From Hymenobacter armeniacus (GTDB lineage: Bacteria > Bacteroidota > Bacteroidia > Cytophagales > Hymenobacteraceae), in NCBI RefSeq assembly GCF_014699055.1, contig NZ_JACXAC010000003.1, positions 558,001 through 622,000 of the forward strand: a stretch of 64,000 bases of DNA, read 5' to 3'. Both the position numbers and the translations under genes were made by a program. Positions 50,693 through 59,238 of the stretch are shown here, in pieces; within the stretch, counting starts at the first letter, position 1, and the number at the start of each line of letters is the position of its first letter. The notes below the pieces were generated by a model. It did not search any database, was not told the origin of the DNA, and saw only the letters and a list, made by a program, of their open reading frames with translations.

Positions 50693-51793
50693 TTGGTCGA
50701 AAAAATCATCACCCTCGAAAACATGTCCCTGGTCGATTTCCTCGGCCCCGACAATCAGAATATCCGTCAGTTAGCCGCTGCTTTCCCTGGTTCTAAAATC
50801 ATCAGCCGCGGCAACGAAATCAAGATTCAGGGCCAGCCGGCGGTCATCTCCCGCATCAACGATTTGTTGTCGTCGCTCATCGAGCACTACCATCAGTACG
50901 GCCAAATCACCGACAAAACCGTCAACCAGTACCTTTCCGCTACTTCCGAAGAGGCCGAGGGCCGGGTGCTGGCCGCCTCGCCCGACGTCATCCTGTTCGG
51001 CGCCAAAGGCGGCGTCATCAAGGCCAAAACGCCCAACCAGCAAAAGCTGGTCGATACCGTGATGGCACATGATTTGACCTTCACCCTGGGCCCGGCCGGC
51101 ACCGGCAAAACCTACATTTCGGTGGCGCTGGCGGTGCGCGCGCTCAAAAACAAGGAGGTCAAGAAAATCATCATCTCGCGCCCCGTGGTGGAGGCCGGCG
51201 AAAGCCTCGGTTTCCTGCCCGGCGACATGAAGGAGAAGGTGGACCCCTACTTGCGCCCGATTTACGACGCCCTGGAGGACATGATTCCGGCTGAAAAGCT
51301 GAAATTCTACCAGGAAAATAAAATCATTGAAATCGCGCCGCTGGCCTACATGCGCGGCCGCACCCTGAACAACGCCTTCGTGCTGCTCGACGAGGCCCAG
51401 AACACCACGCCCTCGCAGCTGAAGATGTTTTTGACGCGCATGGGTCCCACCGCTAAGGTGATGGTGAACGGCGACCGCAGCCAGATTGACCTGCCCACCC
51501 GCCAGAAATCGGGCCTGTTGCAGGCCCTCGACATTCTGAAGAGCGTGCCCGGCATTGGCTACGTCGAGATGACGTCGGAGGACGTGGTGCGCCACCGCTT
51601 GGTGAAGGAAATCGTGGAAGCCTACGACCGGTACGATACCGAGGAAACCACCCGCCAGGCCCAGCAAAACGGCGCCGCGCGTCGGGACGAGCGCCACGAG
51701 CGCCGCCTCCGCGAGCAGGGCCTGCTGGACGCCGCACAGCCTGCTGCGGACTCCGAGACGGAACTGCCCGTCAACCACGAGCAGGCGCTGTAG
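50693..51793 (+). CDS. phoH: PhoH-family ATPase
   Basis: No in-frame ATG precedes the conserved entry [17 protein letters not shown]; a TTG at 50693 is the best start (366 aa), with an ATG at 50723 as alternative. A KH-like N-terminal part ([15 protein letters not shown]) precedes the ATPase with Walker A GPAGTGKT near residue 135 and Walker [10 protein letters not shown]. Other motifs are [18 protein letters not shown] and [15 protein letters not shown]. PhoH proteins are RNA-linked ATPases, often near endoribonuclease YbeY. The C-terminal tail is Arg/Glu-rich. Confidence 0.9.
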   Translation: MVEKIITLENMSLVDFLGPDNQNIRQLAAAFPGSKIISRGNEIKIQGQPAVISRINDLLSSLIEHYHQYGQITDKTVNQYLSATSEEAEGRVLAASPDVILFGAKGGVIKAKTPNQQKLVDTVMAHDLTFTLGPAGTGKTYISVALAVRALKNKEVKKIIISRPVVEAGESLGFLPGDMKEKVDPYLRPIYDALEDMIPAEKLKFYQENKIIEIAPLAYMRGRTLNNAFVLLDEAQNTTPSQLKMFLTRMGPTAKVMVNGDRSQIDLPTRQKSGLLQALDILKSVPGIGYVEMTSEDVVRHRLVKEIVEAYDRYDTEETTRQAQQNGAARRDERHERRLREQGLLDAAQPAADSETELPVNHEQAL

Positions 51794-51810
51794 TTTCGCA
51801 GTAATATGCT

Positions 51811-51895
51811 GTCATCCTGAGCGCAGGGAAGGACCTCATCACGTCAGAACAATTGGTTCAAACGTGATGAGGTCCTTCCCTGCGCTCAGGATGAC
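51811..51895. repeat. 34-bp perfect inverted repeat
   Basis: The arms at 51811-51844 and 51862-51895 are perfect reverse complements around a 17-nt loop, and a T run follows at 51898. It belongs to the same family as the 49668 repeat. Extragenic palindromes with the core TCATCCTGAGCGCAG are familiar from related genomes (from memory). Confidence 0.9.
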
Positions 51896-51924
51896 GGTTT
51901 TTAATCACACCCATCAACACTGCC

Positions 51925-52356
51925 ATGCCCGCCACCGCCTACCGCATCACCGACCTGCGCGACCTCGATGCCGCTTTCACCATCCGCGAACAAGTGTTTC
52001 AGCAGGAGCAGGGGGTGCCGGCCGCCAAGGAACACGACGTGCACGACCGCACCGACGCCCGCCACTACCTGGCCCGGGCCGCCGATGGCACGCCCGCCGG
52101 TGCCGCCCGCTGGCGCGAAACCGAACACGGCGTGAAGCTGGAGCGCTTTGCCGTGCTGGCTGATTTTCGCAACCAGGAGATTGGCGCTGCGCTGCTGCAC
52201 GCCGTGCTGGCCGATGTGCAGGCTGAGCTGCCCGATGCTGAAGTTTATTTGAACGCCCAACTGCGGGCCGTGCCATTCTACGAGCGCCACGGCTTCCGAA
52301 TGGAAGGCGATATGTTTGAGGAAGCCAATATCCAGCACTACAAAATGGTGCTGTAG
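51925..52356 (+). CDS. GNAT-family N-acetyltransferase
   Basis: A 143-aa protein. The GNAT core is VKLERFAVLADFRNQEIGAALL (motif A, with a slightly degraded R/Q-x-x-G-x-G/A loop) and VYLNAQLRAVPFYERHGFRMEG (motif B). The entry FTIREQVFQQEQGVP is typical of ElaA-like members. Acyl acceptor unknown. Confidence 0.9.
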   Translation: MPATAYRITDLRDLDAAFTIREQVFQQEQGVPAAKEHDVHDRTDARHYLARAADGTPAGAARWRETEHGVKLERFAVLADFRNQEIGAALLHAVLADVQAELPDAEVYLNAQLRAVPFYERHGFRMEGDMFEEANIQHYKMVL

Positions 52357-52380
52357 GGCAAACTCACGACGGCGTCGGCG

Positions 52381-53316
52381 CTACAGCAAGGCCGGGCGCT
52401 GCGTGATTTCGTGGTAGCAAATGTGGGCCTGGCTGAAGTAGTGGAACACCATGCTTTTGCGCGTCTGGGCCTTATCGAGGTGGGGCTCGCCGCCGTGCAT
52501 CAGGTTGGCATGCCACACAAAGACGTCGCCCTTGCGGGCCAGAAAAACCTGCTTGGGCAGGCCGGCTTCGGCAATTTTCTGGTTGATATAGGCTTCGTAT
52601 TGGGTGTACTCCTTGTCGCCGATAAGCCAGGCGGTGCCTTCGTTCTGGTAGTCGGCGTTGAGGTAGTAGGGGAGCTTATGGCTGCCGGGGTAGTAGTGCA
52701 GCGGGCCATTGCCGGGCGTGATGTCTTCGAGCGCCACCCAGGCCGCCGCCATGCCCCCCAGCGGAAACGTGCTCATGTGGATGCTGTCGGAGTGGGTGCG
52801 CTGCTCGCTGCCGGTGAGGAAGTTGATGCTCTGAAACAGATTGGTTTCATGGCCCAGCAAAGCGGCCACCAGGCTGCGCAAGGCACCTTCGCCCGCCTCC
52901 CGGATGCATGCCGATTGCCGAAAGGCGAACATGAACTTATTGCGGTAGCGCTGGCTGATTTGCCCGGTTTCGATGAGCCGGGCCAAATCGGCGTTGATGC
53001 CGTCCACGGCTTCGGCGCTGAAAAAGCCCGGCAGCACCGCAAAGCCGTTTTCCTCAAACGCCAGCAGGCTGGCCTGGCTGGCCGCCGGCAGGCCCCGGAA
53101 GGCGGGCGTGGCCGCCAGTCGCTCGGCCAAAGGCGGCACGGGTGGCAGGCCCGCATCGGGCGCCAAGTGCCGAAAGTCGCGGCTGCTGATGGGGGAGAAG
53201 TACTGCTTGTTGAGCCCCAGCTTTTGGTACAGCGGCACGTTGTGGCGCAGCCGGCGGGGCTGAAACATGTTGTAGGCGGCGTAGCTGAGCTTGAGGCGGC
53301 GCAGAAAGGAAAGCAT
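52381..53316 (-). CDS. Phytanoyl-CoA dioxygenase (PhyH)-type Fe(II) enzyme
   Basis: Start ATG 53316 gives 311 aa. The iron-binding H-x-D is in QRTHSDSIHM, and the distal His is in VWHANLMHGG. The 2-oxoglutarate-binding Arg is likely in QTRKSMVFHY. These enzymes hydroxylate substrates using 2-oxoglutarate and oxygen; the substrate is unknown. It lies divergent from comEC. Confidence 0.85.
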   Translation of the reverse strand: MLSFLRRLKLSYAAYNMFQPRRLRHNVPLYQKLGLNKQYFSPISSRDFRHLAPDAGLPPVPPLAERLAATPAFRGLPAASQASLLAFEENGFAVLPGFFSAEAVDGINADLARLIETGQISQRYRNKFMFAFRQSACIREAGEGALRSLVAALLGHETNLFQSINFLTGSEQRTHSDSIHMSTFPLGGMAAAWVALEDITPGNGPLHYYPGSHKLPYYLNADYQNEGTAWLIGDKEYTQYEAYINQKIAEAGLPKQVFLARKGDVFVWHANLMHGGEPHLDKAQTRKSMVFHYFSQAHICYHEITQRPALL

Positions 53317-53437
53317 GGCAGGAGGGAATTGCCCGCCCAAATTACGACCGCCGCCAGCCCCACGGAAGGGGCGCTTGGGCAGTATCGGGGCAAAGTCCTA
53401 CATTGCCAACTTAATACGCTCTCTTTTTCTGCCACGA

Positions 53438-55705
53438 ATGATTACCTGGGCCACGTTCCCGTTCGTCCGCTACACGCCGGCGCTGATTGGCGGCATCGTG
53501 GCCTACCTCTACCTCGGCGACGCCTGGCCGGAGCTGTGGCCCGAGGCAGCGGGGCTGGCGGGCGTAACTATGCTGCTCATTGCCTGGGCCATACGTAGGC
53601 GCCGGCCTGCGGCCACCGATGCGGCCGGGCTGGTGGCGCTGCTGGCCGTTTTCCTGTTTGGGGCCGCCCTCACGCAGCGCGCCACCGAAAGCCGACGGGC
53701 CGACCACCTCTTCCGGTTCGACAACCGCATGGACTGCTACCAGGCCGTGGTGGACGAGGCTACCGTGGTGCGCGCCGCCACCTTTGCCACCACGCTGCGG
53801 GTGCAGGCCGTGCGGGTGGGCGGGCGCTGGCGCCGGGCCACGGGCGGCGTGCGGGTGTCGCTGCCCCGGGTGGCGGGCATTGCCCAGCCGCGCTACGGCG
53901 AGGTGTGGCTCATTCGCGGCCACCCCGACCCCAGCAAGCCCCCGCTAAACCCCGGCGAGTTCGACTACCGCCAATACCTGGCCTACCGGCAGGTATACCA
54001 TCAGCAATACATCCACCCCGACCAGTACCGGGTGCTGCGCACGTCCCCGCCCAATAGGCTGGTGTACTGGAGCATGGTTTGCGCCGAAAAGCTGGACGGC
54101 GTTTTTCGGCAGTACATCAAGGCCAAGCGCGAATACGCCATTGCTTCGGCGCTGGTGCTGGGCATCAAGGACGACGTGGACGCCACCACCAAGCAGGCGT
54201 ATAGCAGCACGGGCACGTCGCACATCATGGCCGTGAGCGGCTTGCAGGTGGGGCTGCTGTACCTGGCGCTCTCGTGGCTCCTGCAAAAACTGTTCGGGCG
54301 GGTGCCGGGCTTCCGGCTGTGGTCGGCACTGCTGGGGCTGGCCGTCATCTGGAGTTATGCTTTTGTCACGGGGCTGTCGGCGTCGGTGCTGCGGGCCACG
54401 GTCATGTTTACGTTCCTCATCATCGGGCGGGCCTGGGGGCGGCAAAGCTCCATTTTCAATACGCTGGCCGTGGCAGCGTTTTTCCTGCTGCTCTGGAATC
54501 CGTTTTTGGTGGCCGACGTGGGCTTTCAGCTGTCGTTTCTGGCGGTGCTCAGCATCGTGTACATCCAGCCGCGCATTGCCCGCTGGCTCGACGTAGAAGG
54601 CTATTTCTACGCCCGGCGGCGCCCGTGGCAGCCCCGGGCTGTGCAGTGGGTCTGGAAATGGACCGGAGTGGGCCTGGACAAGGTGTGGCAGGCCGTGGCG
54701 CTGTCGTTAGCGGCGCAGGTGGCCACGTTTGCGTTGGGGCTGTATTATTTCCACCAATTCCCGTTCAGCTTTCTGTTTTCCAACTTGGTGGCCGTGCCCA
54801 TTTCGAGCGCGGCCGTGTATGTGGGGTTGGCGTTGCTGGCCGTGAAAGGGCTTGTGGCCTGGCCCAGCCTCTGGTTTCCATCCACGGCCAAGTACCTGGA
54901 CTGGGCACCCAGCAGCGTGGCCTGGCTATTTGAGAAAATGGTGTGGGTGTTCAACGAATACATCTTTCTCATTAGCCGTTACTTTTCTGGCTGGGTGGTG
55001 CGCGAAATCCACGTTTCGGCCCTGCAGACGGTGCTCATCTTTGGCCTCATCGGCACGTTCCTGGCCTGGCTCAACACCCGCCACCTGAGCTGGCTGCGCG
55101 GCATGGCCCTGCTGCTGCTGGGCTACGCGGGCAGCCGCATGGCCGAAGCCCGCGCCGTGGCCCCCACCGAGGAATTCATCGTGTACAGCATTCCGCGCCG
55201 CTCGGCGGTGGGCTTCTGGCAGGGCGCGGCGGCCGAGTTCGTCACCCCCGATTCGGTGCCGCTCAACGAAACCGAGCGCACCTACCGCCTGCTGCCGGGC
55301 ATCATTCGCAAAGCGGCCCGCCGCACGCACTACAGCGTGGGCTGGCGCGGCACCACCGTGCCCGTGCGCCGCCTGGCCGATGCCGACAGCGCCAAAGCTG
55401 CCTTGTACTGGAAGCCCGGCCCCGTGCTGCTGGCCCAATGGCGCGGCCTGCGCATCGGGTTTGTGTCGAACCGCATTTCTTCGGCCACCCAACCGGCGCC
55501 GGTCGACGTGTTGGTGCTGCGCCGCAATGCCCGCGTGCAGCCCGAAACCCTGGCCGCCGTGTTTGGCACCAACGCGCGCGTGGTGTTCGATTCCAGCTGC
55601 AAAATCTGGTACGTGGCCCGGCAGGACTCGCTGCTGCGCGCCCGCGGCTTTCGCACCTGGGACGTGACGGCGCAGGGGGCTTTCCAGTGCGCGCCGCTGC
55701 GGTAG
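53438..55705 (+). CDS. comEC: ComEC/Rec2-family DNA uptake protein, lacking a canonical metallo-lactamase site
   Basis: Start ATG 53438 gives 755 aa. An N-terminal membrane and OB-like DUF4131 part (FDYRQYLAYRQVYHQQYI) precedes the competence membrane domain with SHIMAVSGLQVGLLY and about ten further membrane segments, the last being LIFGLIGTFLAWL. ComEC forms the inner-membrane channel for transforming DNA. The C-terminal 150 residues keep the beta-lactamase-like fold pattern but no HxHxDH zinc motif, so the nuclease domain is reduced or degenerate. Confidence 0.85.
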   Translation: MITWATFPFVRYTPALIGGIVAYLYLGDAWPELWPEAAGLAGVTMLLIAWAIRRRRPAATDAAGLVALLAVFLFGAALTQRATESRRADHLFRFDNRMDCYQAVVDEATVVRAATFATTLRVQAVRVGGRWRRATGGVRVSLPRVAGIAQPRYGEVWLIRGHPDPSKPPLNPGEFDYRQYLAYRQVYHQQYIHPDQYRVLRTSPPNRLVYWSMVCAEKLDGVFRQYIKAKREYAIASALVLGIKDDVDATTKQAYSSTGTSHIMAVSGLQVGLLYLALSWLLQKLFGRVPGFRLWSALLGLAVIWSYAFVTGLSASVLRATVMFTFLIIGRAWGRQSSIFNTLAVAAFFLLLWNPFLVADVGFQLSFLAVLSIVYIQPRIARWLDVEGYFYARRRPWQPRAVQWVWKWTGVGLDKVWQAVALSLAAQVATFALGLYYFHQFPFSFLFSNLVAVPISSAAVYVGLALLAVKGLVAWPSLWFPSTAKYLDWAPSSVAWLFEKMVWVFNEYIFLISRYFSGWVVREIHVSALQTVLIFGLIGTFLAWLNTRHLSWLRGMALLLLGYAGSRMAEARAVAPTEEFIVYSIPRRSAVGFWQGAAAEFVTPDSVPLNETERTYRLLPGIIRKAARRTHYSVGWRGTTVPVRRLADADSAKAALYWKPGPVLLAQWRGLRIGFVSNRISSATQPAPVDVLVLRRNARVQPETLAAVFGTNARVVFDSSCKIWYVARQDSLLRARGFRTWDVTAQGAFQCAPLR

Positions 55706-55922
55706 CCGCCCGCGCAGGCAACCCAAGCGGCAATCCCGTCCGAGTTGCCTCTGATTCGGCGTTCGTCCAGTTTGCCAGGGCATTGGGTAAGGCCGGGCAC
55801 GGGTTTGGTCGAGCGCGGCCGACCAAGTGCGTCTTTTTTCCGTTAATTGCTCTGGTGATGCCACCTTTCCCCGGCGGTTGGCATCATGGTTACACCCATC
55901 CGCCCGCGCCAACCCCGCCCTC

Positions 55923-56729
55923 ATGGAAGACCTGCTCACTCCCGAACTCGAAGCCCTCCGCTACATCCGCTACGAAGCCCAGGACCGCATCGGCTACATC
56001 ACCCTCAACCGGCCCGACAAGCGCAACGCCCTGAACGCCGACGTGGTGACCGAGCTAAAGCAAGCCTTCGAGTTTGCCGAAAACGACGAAACCGTGAAGG
56101 TCATCGTGCTGCGCGCGGCCGGCGACGTGTTCTGCGCGGGCGCCGATTTGGCCTACATTCAGGACTTGCAGGGCTTTGGCTACACCGACAACCTGGAAGA
56201 CTCCACGCACCTCATGCAGCTCTTCCACCAGATTTACACCCTCAAAAAGGTGGTGATAGGGCAGGTGCAGGGCCACGCGCTGGCCGGGGGCTGTGGGCTG
56301 GCCGCCATCTGCGACCTCACGTTTGCCGTGCCCGAAGCCAAGTTTGGCTACACCGAAGTGAAAATCGGCTTTTTGCCGGCCATCGTGAGCGTGTTCCTGG
56401 TGCGCAAAATCGGCGAAGCTCGCACCAAACAGCTCCTGCTCACGGGCGATGTCGTGCCGGCCCAGGCCGCCCTCGACATGGGCCTCATCACCTTCATGGT
56501 GCCCAAAGCGGAGCTGGCCGAAACCGTGAGAATCTACGCCCAGCGCCTCTGCCGCGAAAACTCGGCCCAGAGCATGGAGGTAACCAAAGAAATGCTGGCT
56601 CGCCTGCCCGAGATGGACCTCGAAGAAGGCCTTCGGTACGCCGCCCAGCGCAACGCCGAAGCCCGCGGCTCGGACGACTGCCGCCGCGGCATTGCGGCCT
56701 TCCTCAGCAAAGAAAAAATCGGCTGGTAA
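55923..56729 (+). CDS. Enoyl-CoA hydratase/isomerase family protein
   Basis: Start ATG 55923 gives 268 aa. Signature: ITLNRPDKRNALN, the oxyanion loop CAGADLAYIQD, and the second catalytic region VQGHALAGGCGLAAICDLTF. The Glu of the GE-type acid/base position is present in KFGYTEVKIGFLPA. It acts on acyl-CoA, probably in fatty or branched acid breakdown. Confidence 0.9.
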   Translation: MEDLLTPELEALRYIRYEAQDRIGYITLNRPDKRNALNADVVTELKQAFEFAENDETVKVIVLRAAGDVFCAGADLAYIQDLQGFGYTDNLEDSTHLMQLFHQIYTLKKVVIGQVQGHALAGGCGLAAICDLTFAVPEAKFGYTEVKIGFLPAIVSVFLVRKIGEARTKQLLLTGDVVPAQAALDMGLITFMVPKAELAETVRIYAQRLCRENSAQSMEVTKEMLARLPEMDLEEGLRYAAQRNAEARGSDDCRRGIAAFLSKEKIGW

Positions 56730-56854
56730 TGGTTTAGTACCTAGCAGTTAACGGTTAGTGAATGATGGAAGGCCAGGCGGCCGTCTGCCACGCACTAACC
56801 GTTACTCATTACTCCCCGTCGAAACATCCCGTTTCCCGTTCTGGTTAGTTGCCC

Positions 56855-57364
56855 ATGACTGCATTCGCCGCCCTCGGCATCACGCTCGCCACCTTCGGAT
56901 TCATGGAATTCTGGGCCTGGTTCATGCACAAGTACGTGCAGCACGGGCCCTTGTGGTTTTTGCACCGCTCGCACCACGTGCGGCACCCGCACCCGGTGGA
57001 GCGCAACGACTTGTTTTTCCTGATTTACGGCGCCATTTCGGCCGCGCTGTTCATCACCGGCGACAACGGCGCGCGCTGGTGGTTTTGGGTGGGCGTGGGC
57101 ATTGCGGCCTATGGCACGGTGTATTTCTTCGTGCACGACGTGCTGATTCACGGCCGCCTGCGCTTCTGGAAAAAGTCGGACAACACCTACCTGCGGGCCC
57201 TCAACATGGCCCACAAAACCCACCACAAGACCCAGGGCCGCGACGGCTCGGCCGAGTTTGGCCTGCTGTGGGTGTCGCCCAAATACCTGGAGCTGGCCCG
57301 CAAACGGCGCCAAAAACTAAAAAGCGAGAAAATGAAAACGGGCTCCGAAATGGGCCCGGGCTAG
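56855..57364 (+). CDS. crtZ: Beta-carotene hydroxylase CrtZ
   Basis: Start ATG 56855. The 169-aa membrane protein has the histidine clusters of the CrtZ family: HKYVQHG, LHRSHHVRHPHP, HDVLIHGR and NMAHKTHHKTQGRDGSAEFGLLW, and membrane segments between them. It adds 3-hydroxyl groups to beta-ionone rings, giving zeaxanthin. It is the first gene of the carotenoid block, 50 bp before a MerR-type regulator. Confidence 0.95.
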   Translation: MTAFAALGITLATFGFMEFWAWFMHKYVQHGPLWFLHRSHHVRHPHPVERNDLFFLIYGAISAALFITGDNGARWWFWVGVGIAAYGTVYFFVHDVLIHGRLRFWKKSDNTYLRALNMAHKTHHKTQGRDGSAEFGLLWVSPKYLELARKRRQKLKSEKMKTGSEMGPG

Positions 57365-57418
57365 CAGCACGCGCCCGCTGCTTTTTACCTTCTTGCTATA
57401 CCCTTTTCATACCCCACA

Positions 57419-58318
57419 ATGGGCCACTTCTCCATCAGCGACTTAGAGCAGCTTTCGGGCATCAAGGCGCACACCATTCGGATGTGGGAGCAGCGCTACG
57501 GCCTGTTGCGGCCCGTGCGCACGGCCACCAACATTCGCACCTATTGCGAAGACGACCTGCGCCGCCTGCTCAACGTGACCACGCTGTGCAGCCGGGGGCA
57601 GCGCATTTCGCAGGTGGCCCGCCTCAGCGACGACGAAATCCAGGCCGCCGTGCTGGCTTGCTGCAACGACGTGCACGACTACCACCAGCAGGTGAACGCG
57701 CTGCTGGCCGCCATGCTGGGCTTCGATGAACAGCGCATAAACCAATTGTTCAGTGAAGCCAGTGCCCAGCTGGGTTTCGAGAACATGATGCTCAACGTGG
57801 CCTACCCGCTGCTGCAGCGCATTGGCCTGATGTGGCTGGCCGGCACCGTGAACCCGGCCCAGGAGCACCTGCTGGCCCATTTGCTGCGCCAGAAAATGCT
57901 GGCCGCTACCGATGCCCTGCCCGCCGTGCCGGTCACGGCGCGGCGTTGGGTGCTGTTTTTGCCGGCTGAGGAGTTGCACGAGCTGGCCCTGTTGTTCATG
58001 AACTACGTGCTGCGCGCTCGGGGCCTGCACACGCTGTACCTGGGCCAGAACCTGCCGCTGGAAGAACTGGACGCCGTGTGCCGCACCTACCAGCCCGACG
58101 CCGTGGCCACGGTGCTCACCACCCAGCCCGAGCGCAGCCGGGTAGGCGAGTTTGCCGAAGCCGTGGCCGCCTGCTGCCCCGGCAAGCTGGTGGTGCTGTA
58201 TGGCCAGCTGGCCCGGCAGGAGGGCCTGGTGCTGCCTAAAAACTGCATCTCGCCGGCGCTGATGACTGATTTTTTGGCGCTGGTGGCCGACCACGCTACC
58301 GAGCCGGTGGCGGCGTAA
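57419..58318 (+). CDS. MerR-type regulator with cobalamin-binding-like C-terminal domain (CarH-like)
   Basis: A 299-aa protein. The N-terminal winged HTH is FSISDLEQLSGIKAHTIRMWEQRYGLL. The C-terminal part has a helical bundle and a Rossmann-like half (ELALLFMNYVLRARGLHTLYLGQNLPLEEL) like CarA/CarH. The CarH cobalamin motif is D/E-x-H-x-x-G; here it reads E-L-H-E-L-A, with the His kept and the Gly replaced by Ala. CarH-type repressors control crt genes by light through adenosylcobalamin. Placement among crt genes supports such a role, but B12 binding is uncertain. Confidence 0.85.
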   Translation: MGHFSISDLEQLSGIKAHTIRMWEQRYGLLRPVRTATNIRTYCEDDLRRLLNVTTLCSRGQRISQVARLSDDEIQAAVLACCNDVHDYHQQVNALLAAMLGFDEQRINQLFSEASAQLGFENMMLNVAYPLLQRIGLMWLAGTVNPAQEHLLAHLLRQKMLAATDALPAVPVTARRWVLFLPAEELHELALLFMNYVLRARGLHTLYLGQNLPLEELDAVCRTYQPDAVATVLTTQPERSRVGEFAEAVAACCPGKLVVLYGQLARQEGLVLPKNCISPALMTDFLALVADHATEPVAA

Positions 58319-58570
58319 ACCCGGCCGTGCCGAAAAACAAACCATTGGCGCAGTTTGCCACGTAATGGTAGGCCGGCGTGCGCGCCGGCTTCACAAAAGG
58401 ATAATGGCAAAAGTCAGTCCGGCGCCGGTGCGAAGCCCTGGCCGGGCGTACCTTGCCGCGCCTGCGAGCAACTAGTAGGCGTGCCGAACGAAATTATTTC
58501 GGCGGGGCTAGCTGATTTTGCGGCGGGCTCGTATATTTGTTTAACAATCGGCCACGAAAAGCTAAACAGC

Positions 58571-59122
58571 ATGACTTCGCTAGAATTCACCTCGCAAGTG
58601 CAGAAGATTTCGCTCACCCTCCGGCCCGCCGCCATGAACTTGACGCGAGACGCTGATGACGCCAAGGATTTGGTGCAGGAAACCCTCCTCAAAGCCCTGC
58701 TCAACAAAGACAAGTTTAAAGCCGGTACCAACCTGAAGGCGTGGTTGTATACCATCATGCGCAACACCTTCATCAACAACTACAACAAGATTACCAAGCG
58801 CAGCTCCAACATCGATTCGACGGAGTATTTTCAGTATTTCAACACCGACCAGAACTACATCACCCACAACGGCGCGACGTCGGATTTTGTGGTGCGCGAC
58901 ATCAACGAGGCCATTGCCGGCCTGGGTACCGACTACCGCACGCCGTTCATGATGTACTACATTGGCTACAAGTACATGGAGATTGCCGAGAAGCTGCAAA
59001 TTCCCATTGGCACCGTCAAAAACCGCATTCACATTGCCCGCAAGGAACTGAAATCGGCCCTGCAGGTGTATGCGCCGGTGGGCGCCTCGGCCGCCGATGC
59101 CAGCGAAGTAGTTGAAGACTAG
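58571..59122 (+). CDS. ECF-type (sigma-70 family) RNA polymerase sigma factor
   Basis: Start ATG 58571 gives 183 aa. Region 2 is AMNLTRDADDAKDLVQETLLKALLN with NLKAWLYTIMRNTFINNYN; region 4 is PFMMYYIGYKYMEIAEKLQIP followed by VKNRIHIARKELK. Region 3 is absent, as in ECF sigma factors. It sits between the MerR regulator and crtI, so it probably drives the carotenoid genes. No anti-sigma gene is adjacent. Confidence 0.9.
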   Translation: MTSLEFTSQVQKISLTLRPAAMNLTRDADDAKDLVQETLLKALLNKDKFKAGTNLKAWLYTIMRNTFINNYNKITKRSSNIDSTEYFQYFNTDQNYITHNGATSDFVVRDINEAIAGLGTDYRTPFMMYYIGYKYMEIAEKLQIPIGTVKNRIHIARKELKSALQVYAPVGASAADASEVVED

Positions 59123-59238
59123 CCCCCGGCTGTAATTGCGTTGGCCGCCGGCCTTGTTGCTGCTCGCGCGGCGCGGGGCCGGCGGTCCGTTTTTCCGGGC
59201 GACTTTCGCTTATTCATTCATCCAGATTTTTACTGCTT

